55,967 nt of DNA from contig JAFMDF010000023.1 of assembly GCA_017857395.1 (NCBI GenBank), positions 1 to 55,967 of the forward strand, read 5' to 3'. The translations under genes were made by a program, and so were the position numbers. This DNA comes from Bacteroidota bacterium (lineage in GTDB: Bacteria; Bacteroidota; Bacteroidia; Chitinophagales; Saprospiraceae). Below are positions 45,250-55,955 of this stretch, in pieces. The notes under the pieces are model-generated. The model was not told the DNA's origin. It did no database searches and saw nothing but the letters and a program-made list of their open reading frames with translations. Within the stretch, counting starts at the first letter, position 1. Each line of letters starts with the position of its first letter.

Positions 45250-46350
45250 ATGCAACAGGTACCTGCCGTTTTATTATTAGAAGATGGAACAACCTTTCAT
45301 GGAAAATCTGCTGGAAAAATAGGGACAACCGCTGGCGAAATTTGTTTTAACACAGGCATGACTGGTTATCAAGAAATTTTCACAGACCCTTCTTATTTTG
45401 GACAATTATTGGTCGCTACCAATGCCCATATTGGTAATTATGGTATCAAGAGTTCAGAAGCAGAGTCCAAGAATATTAAAATTGCAGGTTTAATCTGCAA
45501 AAATTTCACCCATCAATATTCTCGGAAAAAAGGAGATGCTTCCATTCAAGACTACTTTGAAGGAGAAAAATTAGTCGGTATTTCTGATGTCGATACTCGA
45601 GCTATTGTTAAACATATTCGTAGCAAGGGAGCGATGAATGCCATTATTTCTTCTGAAACGACGGACTTAAAAGAACTAAAAAAGCAATTAAAGAAAGTAC
45701 CGAATATGGAAGGTTTAGAACTAGCCTCCGTCGTAAGTACTAAAGAAGCTTATTCTCTTGGTGACCCCAGTTCGAAATATAGAATTGCGGCGTTAGATTT
45801 GGGTATCAAGAAAAATATCTTAGAATGCTTTGCTTCCAGAGATTGTTACATAAAAGTATTTCCAGCTAAGACCTCTTTTAAGGATTTAGAAGCATGGAAA
45901 CCAGATGGCTACTTTTTGTCAAATGGCCCAGGCGACCCTGCTCCAATGAAATATGCGGTGAGAACAGCGAAAGCCATCTTAAAGAAAGATAAGCCTTTAT
46001 TTGGTATCTGTTTAGGTCATCAAATTTTAGCTTTAGCAGTAGATATCCCTACCTATAAAATGCATCATGGACATAGAGGTATCAATCACCCAGTAAAGAA
46101 TATTATTACTGGAAAGTGTGAGATTACTAGTCAAAATCATGGTTTTGGTGTAAGTCCAGATGCGATTAAGGCGAATAGTGATAAGGTGGAAATTACACAT
46201 AAGAATTTGAATGATGACACAATTGAAGGAATCAGAGTCATCGGGAAAAATGCCTTCTCGGTACAATACCATCCAGAAGCATCTCCTGGACCACATGATT
46301 CTCGATATTTATTTGACTTTTTTATAGAATTAATGGAAAAAGAGAAGTAA
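45250..46350 (+). CDS. carA: carbamoyl-phosphate synthase small subunit
   Basis: CarA takes ammonia from glutamine for carbamoyl phosphate, used for pyrimidines and arginine. It has 366 aa. The N-terminal domain shows CFNTGMTGYQEIFTDPSYFGQ. The class I glutaminase domain has GPGDP, the nucleophile Cys254 in GICLGHQ, and His341/Glu343 in YHPEASPGP. The large subunit carB is not adjacent. It lies 97 nt before the eno leader palindrome. Confidence 0.97.
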   Translation: MQQVPAVLLLEDGTTFHGKSAGKIGTTAGEICFNTGMTGYQEIFTDPSYFGQLLVATNAHIGNYGIKSSEAESKNIKIAGLICKNFTHQYSRKKGDASIQDYFEGEKLVGISDVDTRAIVKHIRSKGAMNAIISSETTDLKELKKQLKKVPNMEGLELASVVSTKEAYSLGDPSSKYRIAALDLGIKKNILECFASRDCYIKVFPAKTSFKDLEAWKPDGYFLSNGPGDPAPMKYAVRTAKAILKKDKPLFGICLGHQILALAVDIPTYKMHHGHRGINHPVKNIITGKCEITSQNHGFGVSPDAIKANSDKVEITHKNLNDDTIEGIRVIGKNAFSVQYHPEASPGPHDSRYLFDFFIELMEKEK

Positions 46351-46428
46351 TGCTTTTCTTGCATTTTTTTCTATTGCCCGACCATTAGAATAGCCAAATT
46401 AGTTTTAAAACTTATTGCAAAATTTTAA

Positions 46429-47769
<1,341 letters not shown>

Positions 47770-47770
47770 A

Positions 47771-47898
47771 CGAGTTGCCAGTTGCGAGTTACTAGTTGTT
47801 GCTAATAATTGATAATTGGAGAAAGAATTATAATTAGTAGATTTTAAATAATTAATATTAATTCAAATTTTAACCCGCAACTGGCAACCCGCAACTGT
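47771..47898. repeat. heptamer-like inverted repeats between eno and the DivIC-like gene
   Basis: GAGTTGC/CAGTTGC/GAGTTAC steps at 47771-47800 are complementary to AACCCGC/AACTGGC steps at 47871-47898, about 70 nt apart. A further repeat of CCTTCAAT/CCTTAT steps lies at 47961-48000. Confidence 0.6.
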
Positions 47899-48004
47899 TC
47901 AATTTTTTTGCTAAATTGAGGATTCTTATAAACGAAGAGGAATGGAGTGGCGTTGACCCCTTCAATCCTTATCTACTTCAGTCCTTCAATCCTTATAAAA
48001 TACT

Positions 48005-48322
48005 ATGGCGAAAATTAGAAGCAATCCATTTAAACCACTAATCAGACAAATTCCTGCGCCGATTAGAAACCGTTATTTTTTAGTATTGGTTTTCTTTTTT
48101 GCTTGGTTAATTTTCTTTGATAAACATAATGTGTGGACGCAATATCAATTGCAAACATCCTTGGATAAATTAAAATCAGATAGGATTTTTTATGAAGAAA
48201 AAATCCAAGAAGTAAAAGAAGAAGCGGATGATATTGCATTGAATAAGGAAAAATTTGCTAGAGAAAAGTACTATATGAAGAAGAAGAATGAAGATGTTTT
48301 TGTGATAGTTCGAGAAGAATAA
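48005..48322 (+). CDS. septum formation initiator (DivIC/FtsB) family protein
   Basis: This 105-aa bitopic membrane protein has a short cytoplasmic start, one span (about 24-38, YFLVLVFFFAWLIFF) and a periplasmic coiled coil (SLDKLKSDRIFYEEKIQEVKEE...). This is the layout of FtsB/DivIC, which links FtsL and FtsQ in the divisome. The position after eno is shared with many bacteria. It ends NEDVFVIVREE. Confidence 0.9.
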   Translation: MAKIRSNPFKPLIRQIPAPIRNRYFLVLVFFFAWLIFFDKHNVWTQYQLQTSLDKLKSDRIFYEEKIQEVKEEADDIALNKEKFAREKYYMKKKNEDVFVIVREE

Positions 48323-48351
48323 GGAGTCGTTAAAGAAAGTAGAATTTATTA

Positions 48352-48359
48352 TATATTTG
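48352..48359 (+). promoter_or_regulatory. sucD promoter -7 box (TATATTTG)
   Basis: TATATTTGCGCTC fits TAnnTTTG and is 102 nt before sucD, just after the DivIC-like gene. The -33 region contains TTAAAG rather than TTG. Confidence 0.5.
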
Positions 48360-48461
48360 CGCTCAATTAACAAATTTAATCATTAACTGGGATAAGCATA
48401 TTCCAAACAGTTGAATTTTCATCCTGTTTAATTTTGCAAATCCTGTCATCTTATAAATTTT

Positions 48462-49334
48462 ATGGCTGTTTTATTAGATAGTAGTTCAAAGGTTATTGTT
48501 CAAGGTTTTACTGGAAAAGAAGGTTCTTTCCATGCTGGACAAATGATTGAATATGGTACCAATGTAGTAGGCGGTGTAACACCAGGAAAAGGTGGGCAAA
48601 TGCATTTGGACAAACCTGTATTCAATACAGTTCAAGAAGCAGTTGCTAAGGCAAGAGCTAATACTTCTGTTATTTTTGTACCTCCAAGATTTGCAGGAGA
48701 TGCGATTATGGAAGCAGCGGATGCTGGTATCAAAGTGATTATCTGTATTACGGAAGGTATTCCCGTACAAGATATGGTGAAAGTGAAAGCTTACCTTAGC
48801 AATAAATCTTGTCGTTTAGTTGGACCTAATTGCCCAGGCGTAATTTCTCCAGGATTGGCTAAGTGTGGTATTATGCCAGGCTTTATCCATAAACAAGGAA
48901 GAATTGGTATTGTTTCTCGTTCTGGAACATTGACTTACGAAGCAGTTGACCAAGTGACGAAAGCAGGTATGGGACAATCTACTTGTATTGGTATCGGCGG
49001 TGATCCAATTATTGGTACAACTACGAAAGAAGCAGTTCAATTATTAATGAATGATCCTGATACAGATGGTATCATCATGATTGGTGAAATCGGTGGTGGT
49101 ATGGAAGCAGAAGCTGCTCGATATATCCAAAGATATGGTACGAAGCCAGTTGTTGGTTTTATCGCTGGTAAAACAGCACCTGCTGGTCGTACAATGGGAC
49201 ATGCTGGTGCAATTATCGGCGGAGAAGAAGATACCGCAGAAGCTAAAATGAAAATTATGGCAGAATGTGGTATTCACGTAGTACAAACACCAGCAGAAAT
49301 TGGTAGCACTATGAAAAAAGCAATGGAGCAATAA
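48462..49334 (+). CDS. sucD: succinyl-CoA synthetase subunit alpha
   Basis: SucD, with SucC, converts succinyl-CoA to succinate in the TCA cycle, making a nucleoside triphosphate. It has 290 aa. CoA-binding [31 protein letters not shown] is at the N-terminus, with [13 protein letters not shown] in the middle. The phosphohistidine is His247 in GHAGAIIGG. sucC is not adjacent. A terminator follows. Confidence 0.97.
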   Translation: MAVLLDSSSKVIVQGFTGKEGSFHAGQMIEYGTNVVGGVTPGKGGQMHLDKPVFNTVQEAVAKARANTSVIFVPPRFAGDAIMEAADAGIKVIICITEGIPVQDMVKVKAYLSNKSCRLVGPNCPGVISPGLAKCGIMPGFIHKQGRIGIVSRSGTLTYEAVDQVTKAGMGQSTCIGIGGDPIIGTTTKEAVQLLMNDPDTDGIIMIGEIGGGMEAEAARYIQRYGTKPVVGFIAGKTAPAGRTMGHAGAIIGGEEDTAEAKMKIMAECGIHVVQTPAEIGSTMKKAMEQ

Positions 49335-49364
49335 TCATTAATGATTATGCCTTATTATAGCAAT

Positions 49365-49399
49365 AAAAAAGGGTATTCCGATTACGGGATACCCTTTTT
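49365..49399. terminator. bidirectional terminator after sucD
   Basis: AAAAAAGGGTATTCC (49365-49379) pairs with GGGATACCCTTTTT (49386-49399), with T- and A-runs for both strands. It serves sucD and the convergent gene. Confidence 0.85.
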
Positions 49400-49457
49400 G
49401 CATGTACTAATTCATTTGCTTAAAAATCTGCTGTGAAACAAAATCCGTTGGGATATG

Positions 49458-49988
49458 CTATTTTGTTCGTTCTCCCACAAAACTATCTTCCTTATATTTA
49501 AACAAGATATTAAAAGTAGTTAAACTACCATAGATTCTAGTAATATACTGTTGTAGATTCACCTTTTCCTCATCACTCATCTTTTTGTTGGCATTGATTC
49601 TTTGTTCCATCACTCTTATTCTATCTCTGACCATGACTATCTTGTGGAAAAACGTTTCTATAGAAATTTCCTTTCCTTGTAAATCAGGATCAATTGGTTT
49701 TAAAATCATCGTACCACTTTTCCATTTATCTGCTAAAGGTATGATTTCGGTAGCATCTGACCAGTTGCGTAAAATCTTCATCAAGGACTTTTCTGCCTCG
49801 GTATAGGTCACATTTGATTCAGCAGGAATCGCCGCAATAACTTCCCATTTATCATAATCTTTTCCTACTAATTTAATCCCATAGGTTTGAAAACAGACAT
49901 CATAAGCGGCAAGATGTAATCGGATGATTACCCCAAATCCAAATGCTGGATGCTTAATTCTTGAACCAACTCCTAGTATTTCACTCAT
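49458..49988 (-). CDS. conserved hypothetical protein, 176 aa
   Basis: This 176-aa soluble protein begins MSEILGVGSRIKHPAFGFGVII, which resembles the small beta-barrel start of CarD/UvrD-tail-like or Tudor-like domains (SRVKHPxFGxGxV). It then has a mixed middle part and a helical, charged C-terminus (RDRIRVMEQRINANKKMSDEEKVNLQQYI). I do not recognise a named family. It is divergent from the next gene. A nucleic-acid or polymerase interaction is a guess from the N-terminus only. Confidence 0.75.
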   Translation of the reverse strand: MSEILGVGSRIKHPAFGFGVIIRLHLAAYDVCFQTYGIKLVGKDYDKWEVIAAIPAESNVTYTEAEKSLMKILRNWSDATEIIPLADKWKSGTMILKPIDPDLQGKEISIETFFHKIVMVRDRIRVMEQRINANKKMSDEEKVNLQQYITRIYGSLTTFNILFKYKEDSFVGERTK

Positions 49989-50098
49989 TTTGTACGACTT
50001 TTATATTATTTTAATTTATTATATAAAATAATTACGAACATGAATTTCGATTGTTGCGTTAAATTAGTTACACCTTTGAATCACTATACCAACAAAGA

Positions 50099-50806
50099 AT
50101 GCTATTAGAAAAGACTGTCCAAAAAAGAGCCTTAACTTTCTTAGAAAGGTATTATAATAATCGTTTTGTCTACAGGAAAATATTTGTCGCCGCAGAAGTA
50201 CGTACCAAAAAAACGTTTGGTGGAAAAAGAGCGGATGGCCTATTGGCTTTTCAAGGTCGAGTAACGGGTAAACCTTATGTGGTTTCGATGGAGGCCAAAT
50301 CTATTAAAACTTTACCTGCCATTAAGCCTTATCAAGATATGCAGCGATGGTGGTATAATACCCTTCGTTTTGCTTTGTTTTTAGGATTTGGAAGTGGTTT
50401 GTTTTATATTGTAGGTCAAGCGCAAAATCAGTTGACTTTTTTAGTTCCGATTATTTGGTGCTTATTGGCGGGAATGACTTTTGGTTTATTGACTTGGGGA
50501 AGTTATCGACATAAAACAGTTGATGTGATTACGCAACTCAAACAGTATCCTGCTAATGAACAATGGCTGGCTTTTTCTAAAGATGCGTTTAAAGCTTTGA
50601 CGGAAGAGAAACGGAAAATGCTGCAAAAAATATGTCAATATCGAGGAATTGGTTTATTATTAATAGGGAAGAATGCTAATACGGAAGTGCTTTCTAAACC
50701 TAAACAAAGATGGTACTGGTTTTGGGATGCTCGGGGGAATTGGCAATGGATTAGTGATTATTTGATTTATTATAGTAAAGAACAGGAGATTCGGAGCGCT
50801 ATCTGA
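50099..50806 (+). CDS. membrane protein with PD-(D/E)XK nuclease-like N-terminus
   Basis: This 235-aa protein has three parts. Residues 1-75 carry the pattern of a PD-(D/E)XK fold: D46 in KRADGLLAF, then E66-A-K68 in VVSMEAKS. Two hydrophobic spans follow (about 92-108 and 113-134). The C-terminal half has GIGLLLIGKNANTEVL and an aromatic end. The nuclease reading is inference; a fold search is needed. The gene stands between a hypothetical and a broken TetR gene. No methyltransferase is present, so it does not look like a standard restriction system. Confidence 0.7.
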   Translation: MLLEKTVQKRALTFLERYYNNRFVYRKIFVAAEVRTKKTFGGKRADGLLAFQGRVTGKPYVVSMEAKSIKTLPAIKPYQDMQRWWYNTLRFALFLGFGSGLFYIVGQAQNQLTFLVPIIWCLLAGMTFGLLTWGSYRHKTVDVITQLKQYPANEQWLAFSKDAFKALTEEKRKMLQKICQYRGIGLLLIGKNANTEVLSKPKQRWYWFWDARGNWQWISDYLIYYSKEQEIRSAI

Positions 50807-50922
50807 ATATTATTGTAGTTTAGACATTTCTATCCGAGTTCTATAATAAGAATGACTCCACTACGTTTTGTGAAATCGTCAAAGAATCTTTTAATGACAA
50901 AAAAATCAGTTATATTCGTATT

Positions 50923-51060
50923 ATGAAATTAAAATCACCAGAAAAGGAAGAAGAGATTTATAGAGTGGTGCTAGAAATTACAGCGGATGTGGGATTGGCG
51001 GGACTAAAGATGGCTAATATTGCCAAGCAAGCAGGTTTTGCGCATGGAACGGTATATATT
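50923..51060 (+). pseudogene. truncated TetR-family regulator
   Basis: The first 46 residues (EEEIYRVVLEITADVGLAGL through IAKQAGFAHGTVYI) are the DNA-binding helix-turn-helix of a TetR repressor. The next expected stretch (YF.NKEEL) and the ligand-binding domain are missing. The frame runs instead into the heptamer-like repeat at 51056-51098 and continues without homology to a stop at 51132. It is probably non-functional. The rest of the gene is not found downstream, so a deletion accompanied the repeat. Confidence 0.75.
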
Positions 51061-51098
51061 TGCCAACTGCCAACTGAAATACTGCCAACTAGTAACGT
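51056..51098. repeat. heptamer-like repeat at the TetR break
   Basis: GCCAACT occurs three times, with AGTAACG at the end, in about 7-nt steps. It marks the point where the TetR sequence stops. On the minus strand it supplies the TAG stop of the barrel gene (51089-51091). Confidence 0.65.
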
Positions 51099-51865
51099 AT
51101 ATCCTCCGCTCGCTCTCCAATATAAAAACTAAAAGACCAACCTACTCGGAAACCTACTAATACATCAAAACGGCTAGTATTATCTTTACTTTGGGCAGCA
51201 AAATTAATATTTCGTCTATTTTTGGTGAAACCTTCTGTTAATTCAAATCCAGCAAAAAAATTAATGCCTGTGATTCGATTAAGTTGTTGATAACCAATAA
51301 ATTGCTCAAAGGATAGGCCATTACTCAATTGGTCATAACCTTTGATTAATTCCCCTTTGAGTTGGTCTGCTGCGCCCGTTTCATCCTGAATCCTTACTTT
51401 ATGCTGTAGTAAACCAGCACCGAGTGTTAATCGAATACCAGCCCGTTTATTTTTATTGGATAAATTGAATAACTTCCCTACATGTCCACCCGCATAAAAA
51501 CCTCGTTCTCTTAAAAAAACTTCGGCATAAGTGGCTTGTCCAGCTCCAAGACTACCCAATATAAAACCGTCCGAATCTCGTAAACTTAGCAGTACATCTT
51601 CTTTGACCGTATTACCAAATAGATTATTTCCTTTTAAACCAAAAATGAAGTTCTTTTTTTCCGTCATAAAATCTAAACCTCCACCAAGGCTAAAATTATT
51701 TCCAAACCTATTACTTAGATCACCTCCTGGCAGATGAGCGCCATAAGTCATATTAAGCGTAATGACATTATAGGTATTAATGGAATTTCTTTGAGCAAAA
51801 CAGAGTGTACTCCATAGACAATAACTTAATAATAAGGAATATTTTTTTATCAATTTAACTTTCAT
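51089..51865 (-). CDS. hypothetical outer-membrane beta-barrel protein
   Basis: This 258-aa protein has a signal peptide (about 1-24, ending CFAQ) and then glycine/aromatic-rich alternating strands (MTYGAHLPGGDLSNRFGNNFSLGGGLDFM, AGIRLTLGAGLLQHKV). The end VLVGFRVGWSFSFYIG has a barrel-closing strand pattern. The last residues ERAEDIRY and the stop lie at or inside the repeat, so the true end may once have differed. No named family was recognised. Confidence 0.75.
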   Translation of the reverse strand: MKVKLIKKYSLLLSYCLWSTLCFAQRNSINTYNVITLNMTYGAHLPGGDLSNRFGNNFSLGGGLDFMTEKKNFIFGLKGNNLFGNTVKEDVLLSLRDSDGFILGSLGAGQATYAEVFLRERGFYAGGHVGKLFNLSNKNKRAGIRLTLGAGLLQHKVRIQDETGAADQLKGELIKGYDQLSNGLSFEQFIGYQQLNRITGINFFAGFELTEGFTKNRRNINFAAQSKDNTSRFDVLVGFRVGWSFSFYIGERAEDIRY

Positions 51866-52112
51866 ATAATAAGTAAGGACTTGATTCTAAAAGATAATAA
51901 ATAATTGTTTTTTGTTAAATTAAATACAAATTTAATCAATCAAAAAGACTTGTGTATGGACACATCGTGACGGTACAATTTTTGTTGTTATTTGATTAAT
52001 TTTCAATTAACTAACGTCTTGGTAACCTATTAATTACTAATGGAGTATAATAGTTGTGCGTTAATTTTTGGGTAAATATATTGAGAAAATTAAAAACACA
52101 TAAATCAAAATC

Positions 52113-53072
52113 ATGAAAAGAATCTTAATTACTGGAGCGGCTGGATTTTTAGGCTCTCATTTATCTGATCGCTTTATTAAAGAAGGCTATCATGTTATAG
52201 GAATGGATAATTTGTTAACGGGCGATATAAAGAATATTGAGCATCTTTTTCCTTTACCACAATTTGAATTTCATCACCACGACATTACTAAATATATTCA
52301 TGTCGCTGGTGAATTAGATTATATTTTACACTTTGCTTCTCCTGCTAGTCCGATTGAGTATTTAAAAATGCCGATTCAGACAATGAAAGTAGGTGCATTA
52401 GGTACGCATAATGTATTGGGGGTAGCGAAAGCAAAAGGCGCTAGAATTTTAGTTGCTTCTACTTCCGAAGTATATGGAGACCCATTAGTACATCCTCAAG
52501 TAGAAGAGTATTGGGGAAATGTGAATCCAATTGGCCCAAGAGGCGTTTATGATGAAGCGAAACGTTTTTTAGAGGCAATTACAATGGCTTATCATACGTA
52601 TCATAAAGTAGAAACTAGAATTATTCGTATTTTTAATACTTATGGGCCTCGAATGAGAGTAAATGATGGACGAGTATTACCTGCGTTTTTCTCTCAAGCT
52701 ATTCGTGGCGAAGGGTTGACGGTATTTGGAGATGGTTCACAAACTCGTTCTTTCTGTTATGTGGATGATTTAGTAGAAGGCATTTACCGTTTGTTGATGA
52801 GTGATTATGATATGCCTGTGAATATCGGTAATCCTGATGAGGTAACGATTAAAGAATTTGGTGAAGAAGTCTTGGCAATGGTTGGGAATCCTAAAGCGAA
52901 GTTAATCTATAAAGAATTACCAACAGATGATCCTAAAAAACGTAAACCTAATATTACTAAAGCTAAAGAAATTTTAGGTTGGGAACCAAAAGTATCTAGA
53001 GCAGAAGGTATGAAACGAACTTATGAATACTTCAAGACAGTCGTTAAAGTGGATGAGGTCGTAGAAGCTTAA
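52113..53072 (+). CDS. UDP-glucuronate decarboxylase-like SDR enzyme
   Basis: This extended short-chain dehydrogenase most resembles UDP-glucuronate decarboxylase (UXS), which makes UDP-xylose for surface glycans. It has 319 aa. The NAD-binding GAAGFLGSH is at 8-16, the serine-containing [10 protein letters not shown] in the middle, and the catalytic YDEAK at 146-150. The signatures [33 protein letters not shown] and [13 protein letters not shown] support UXS over epimerases. It is 86 nt before rfbB, with inverted repeats between. Confidence 0.92.
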   Translation: MKRILITGAAGFLGSHLSDRFIKEGYHVIGMDNLLTGDIKNIEHLFPLPQFEFHHHDITKYIHVAGELDYILHFASPASPIEYLKMPIQTMKVGALGTHNVLGVAKAKGARILVASTSEVYGDPLVHPQVEEYWGNVNPIGPRGVYDEAKRFLEAITMAYHTYHKVETRIIRIFNTYGPRMRVNDGRVLPAFFSQAIRGEGLTVFGDGSQTRSFCYVDDLVEGIYRLLMSDYDMPVNIGNPDEVTIKEFGEEVLAMVGNPKAKLIYKELPTDDPKKRKPNITKAKEILGWEPKVSRAEGMKRTYEYFKTVVKVDEVVEA

Positions 53073-53081
53073 TTTATAGCG

Positions 53082-53140
53082 CCAAGCATCGCTTGGTTAA
53101 AATGATAACTATTATTCCAAAATACCAAGCTGGAGCTTGG
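53082..53140. repeat. two CCAAGC hairpins between the sugar genes
   Basis: CCAAGC/GCTTGG at 53082-53096 and CCAAGC/GCTTGG at 53125-53140 are two short stems in an 86-nt gap. The flanks TAGCGCCAAGC and GCTTGGCACTAC look like ends of a dispersed repeat. Confidence 0.6.
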
Positions 53141-53158
53141 CACTACAAAAATTAGAAC

Positions 53159-54205
53159 ATGAAAATACTCATTACAGGCGGAGCAGGATTTATTGGTTCG
53201 CACTTAGTTAGATTAATGGTGAATAAATATCCAGATTATCAAATTGTGAATTTGGATAAATTAACCTACGCAGGTAATTTAGAAAACCTGAAAGATGTTG
53301 AAAATGCACCCAATTATACTTTCGTAAAAGGAGATATTACGGATGCGGAATTAATGCAAGAACTATTTCAGGATTTTCAATTTGATAGTGTTATTCATTT
53401 AGCCGCAGAATCTCACGTAGATCGTTCCATTGCTGATCCAATGAGTTTTATCACAACTAATATTGTTGGTACAGTTAATTTGTTAAACGCTGCTAGAAAT
53501 ATATGGAAAGAAAGTGGATACGAAGGTAAACGATTTTATCATGTTTCTACCGACGAAGTCTATGGCACTTTAGGTGAAACAGGTTTGTTTACCGAAGATA
53601 CGGCTTATGACCCACGTTCTCCTTATTCTGCTTCTAAAGCGAGTTCTGACCATTTAGTAAGAGCGTATTACCATACTTATGGTATGCCGATAGTCATTTC
53701 TAATTGTTCTAATAATTATGGTCCTTTTCAGTTTCCTGAAAAGTTGATTCCATTGGTAATTAATAACATCAAGCATAAAAAGCCACTACCAATTTATGGC
53801 AATGGAAAATATACGAGAGATTGGCTATGGGTTGGTGATCATGCTACAGCAATTGATACCGTTTTCCATAAGGGGGCTAATGGAGAAACTTATAACATTG
53901 GTGGTAATAATGAATGGCAAAATATCGACCTAGTCCGAATACTTTGTGATACGGTTGATGGTTTATTAGGCAGAAGAGTAGGGGAGGCGCAAGAATTAAT
54001 CACTTTTGTGAAAGACCGCCCTGGGCATGATAAACGCTATGCGATTGATGCGACCAAAATCAAAGACGAATTAGGTTGGGAACCTGCGGTGCAACCAGCA
54101 GAAGGGATGAAGGAAACCGCTCAATGGTATTTGGATAATACGGAATGGATGGAGCGAGTGACTTCTGGTGCTTATCAGCAATATTATGAAAAGCAGTATT
54201 CTTAG
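53159..54205 (+). CDS. rfbB: dTDP-glucose 4,6-dehydratase
   Basis: RmlB/RfbB turns dTDP-glucose into dTDP-4-keto-6-deoxyglucose, the entry to dTDP-rhamnose. It has 348 aa. GGAGFIGSH is at the N-terminus, the catalytic YSASK at 156-160, STDEVYGTLGETG in the middle, and NNYGPFQFPEKLIPLVI later. The other rhamnose genes (rmlA, C, D) are not in the window. It is likely in one transcript with the UXS gene. A terminator follows. Confidence 0.96.
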   Translation: MKILITGGAGFIGSHLVRLMVNKYPDYQIVNLDKLTYAGNLENLKDVENAPNYTFVKGDITDAELMQELFQDFQFDSVIHLAAESHVDRSIADPMSFITTNIVGTVNLLNAARNIWKESGYEGKRFYHVSTDEVYGTLGETGLFTEDTAYDPRSPYSASKASSDHLVRAYYHTYGMPIVISNCSNNYGPFQFPEKLIPLVINNIKHKKPLPIYGNGKYTRDWLWVGDHATAIDTVFHKGANGETYNIGGNNEWQNIDLVRILCDTVDGLLGRRVGEAQELITFVKDRPGHDKRYAIDATKIKDELGWEPAVQPAEGMKETAQWYLDNTEWMERVTSGAYQQYYEKQYS

Positions 54206-54295
54206 GAAAAGATAAACTATAAATGATGAATGATGAATTGGTAAGGTGTTGATTCTTTATGGAATAATTCCAGCATTTACTTTTCGTTGAGAAAC

Positions 54296-54334
54296 AAAAA
54301 TGGCTTGTGAGCGTGATGCTGGCAAGCCATTTTT
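54296..54334 (+). terminator. intrinsic terminator after rfbB
   Basis: AAAAATGGCTTG (54296-54307) pairs with CAAGCCATTTTT (54323-54334). The A- and T-runs would also serve the convergent gene. Confidence 0.8.
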
Positions 54335-54395
54335 AATTTAGAATCCTTATTTATTGAAATATGAATCCAATTTTCTATTCAACTCGCAACCCCAA

Positions 54396-55478
54396 TCATT
54401 TATCAAAAAAACTAGGAAATAAGTCAGGGCAACCCCAAAATTCAATCACAGCAATTACAGGGTGGTTAAAAATATTTTCTTTTTCTCTCAGCATATTTTG
54501 CTCCTCAAAAGAAAAGCTATCAATTAATTTATTATAATCTTTTAAAATTAAAGAATGATGACTGGTTGGATCTGTTTTTTTCTTTAGAAATTTTCGTTTA
54601 GTATCTTGTGATTCTTCATTAGCGGTAATAGCTACTTTCTTTTTTAATTTAAAGTATTGTTGTTCTTTATGAGGTAGGCTAGCCAATGCTTTTAATCTAA
54701 ATTGATAAATTTCTCTATCTAAACTAATAATTTGTATGGCTTTGTTGGACGTGAAATCCATGATGCTCTCAGGAGCATTTTCTGATATTCTTTTCTTCAT
54801 ATCACAAGCATAAAAAAGGGTTACTTCTTCATTCTTCCTGCCTTGATTTTTTCTGAATTCACCGAGGACTTTTCCACCAGAAGTGCTTTTAAAAAGGCTA
54901 TCTCGCCGATTTAACAAAATAGCTAATTTAATAGTATTGGTAATCGTCGGGTTTTCCATGACGCTAGGCTGCATTTTTTCCAAACGCTCTAAATCAGCCT
55001 TATCTTTTTGATAAATTTGTTGAGTCTCCTTTATTTTCTTACTTTTCCATTGGACTAATGCGACTCTAAGATGTTCGTTATTTAATTTTTTTAAAATTGG
55101 ATGTAAAGATTCATTTAGTAAATAGAGGGTGTACTGGACGGAAAAAGCTAGTTCTTTTATTAATCGATTATCGACTAAATTGGTGCCATCTCGCTTAGCT
55201 TCTTCATAATACCCCCATAATTTTTCGACTTTTTGATAGCTTTCCAGAATATCTTTAATCGCTATAATATGTCCTTGCATTTCCGTTAAATGCGGAACAA
55301 TTTTTTGAATGGTGGAATAATCGGTAATAATAGTATTTTCAGTAGTCGTTTGATTAGTTAAATGACCCAATGCTGGATTATAGAGAGAATCGGTTACATT
55401 AGCTATGGATTGTTGAAAAGATAAAAGCACAATTAGACTTACTATTATAGGAAAGAAAGGTCGAACAATAATTTTCAT
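54396..55478 (-). CDS. secreted coiled-coil hypothetical protein, 360 aa
   Basis: This protein has a signal peptide (about 1-26, ending SIAN). The remaining sequence is strongly helical and charged, with stretches such as KSKKIKETQQIYQKDKADLERLEKM and YFKLKKKVAITANEESQDTKRKFLKKK that suggest coiled coils. I recognise no domain. It probably acts in the periplasm. It lies downstream of the reverse copy of the ATGTTCATGGGATT element, but a 350-nt gap separates them. Confidence 0.7.
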   Translation of the reverse strand: MKIIVRPFFPIIVSLIVLLSFQQSIANVTDSLYNPALGHLTNQTTTENTIITDYSTIQKIVPHLTEMQGHIIAIKDILESYQKVEKLWGYYEEAKRDGTNLVDNRLIKELAFSVQYTLYLLNESLHPILKKLNNEHLRVALVQWKSKKIKETQQIYQKDKADLERLEKMQPSVMENPTITNTIKLAILLNRRDSLFKSTSGGKVLGEFRKNQGRKNEEVTLFYACDMKKRISENAPESIMDFTSNKAIQIISLDREIYQFRLKALASLPHKEQQYFKLKKKVAITANEESQDTKRKFLKKKTDPTSHHSLILKDYNKLIDSFSFEEQNMLREKENIFNHPVIAVIEFWGCPDLFPSFFDK

Positions 55479-55604
55479 AGCTAGTGTTTTATACGAGTAT
55501 TATATTTTTAAAATACAAATATAAATATTTAATTATGTATAAAATTGAAAATAAGCAGTCTAAAATAAGTTAAAGTGAAATAGAGGTTATTTTCTGCATA
55601 GTAT

Positions 55605-55867
55605 CGCTAGGTTCGCCCAAAATTAGTTAATAAAATAAAATATTATCAAAATAATATTTTGATTTATGTTTAAAATGCAGAATTTTATTTATTTTAAATA
55701 AACTCTTTTCAGGTTATTATTTTAGGGTTAAAAATAATATTTTAATTATATTTATTTAATAAAAATAAATACGAACAAAATACTGTTTTAAAGATAAAAA
55801 TACTTTTAATACAGAATATTATTTCGTGTAATTTATGTATTAATCAAAAATTTGAGCGAACCTAGCG
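55605..55867. repeat. inverted-repeat-flanked AT-rich element
   Basis: CGCTAGGTTCGC (55605-55616) and GCGAACCTAGCG (55856-55867) are perfect inverted arms; imperfect similarity continues inward (CAAAATTAGTTAATA-like). The 240 nt between are nearly all A/T with smaller palindromes and no gene. A MITE or a replication/partition-type site would both fit. Confidence 0.5.
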
Positions 55868-55891
55868 TAGTATAGGAGTTAAATATAACGC

Positions 55892-55955
55892 AAAAAAAAA
55901 GCCGTACAATTTTGTACGGCTTTTTTCAACAAATTATAATCCCATGAACATATCC
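55892..55955 (-). ncRNA. ATGTTCATGGGATT motif plus terminator, copy 4 (reverse)
   Basis: On the minus strand the 28-nt motif (55955 down to 55928) is identical to copy 3. It is followed by the stem GCCGTACAA/TTGTACGGC (55901-55920) and a run of nine Ts (55900-55892). Upstream sequence is cut by the window edge, but the visible part (AGAATTAATTTT) also resembles copy 3. Confidence 0.55.
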
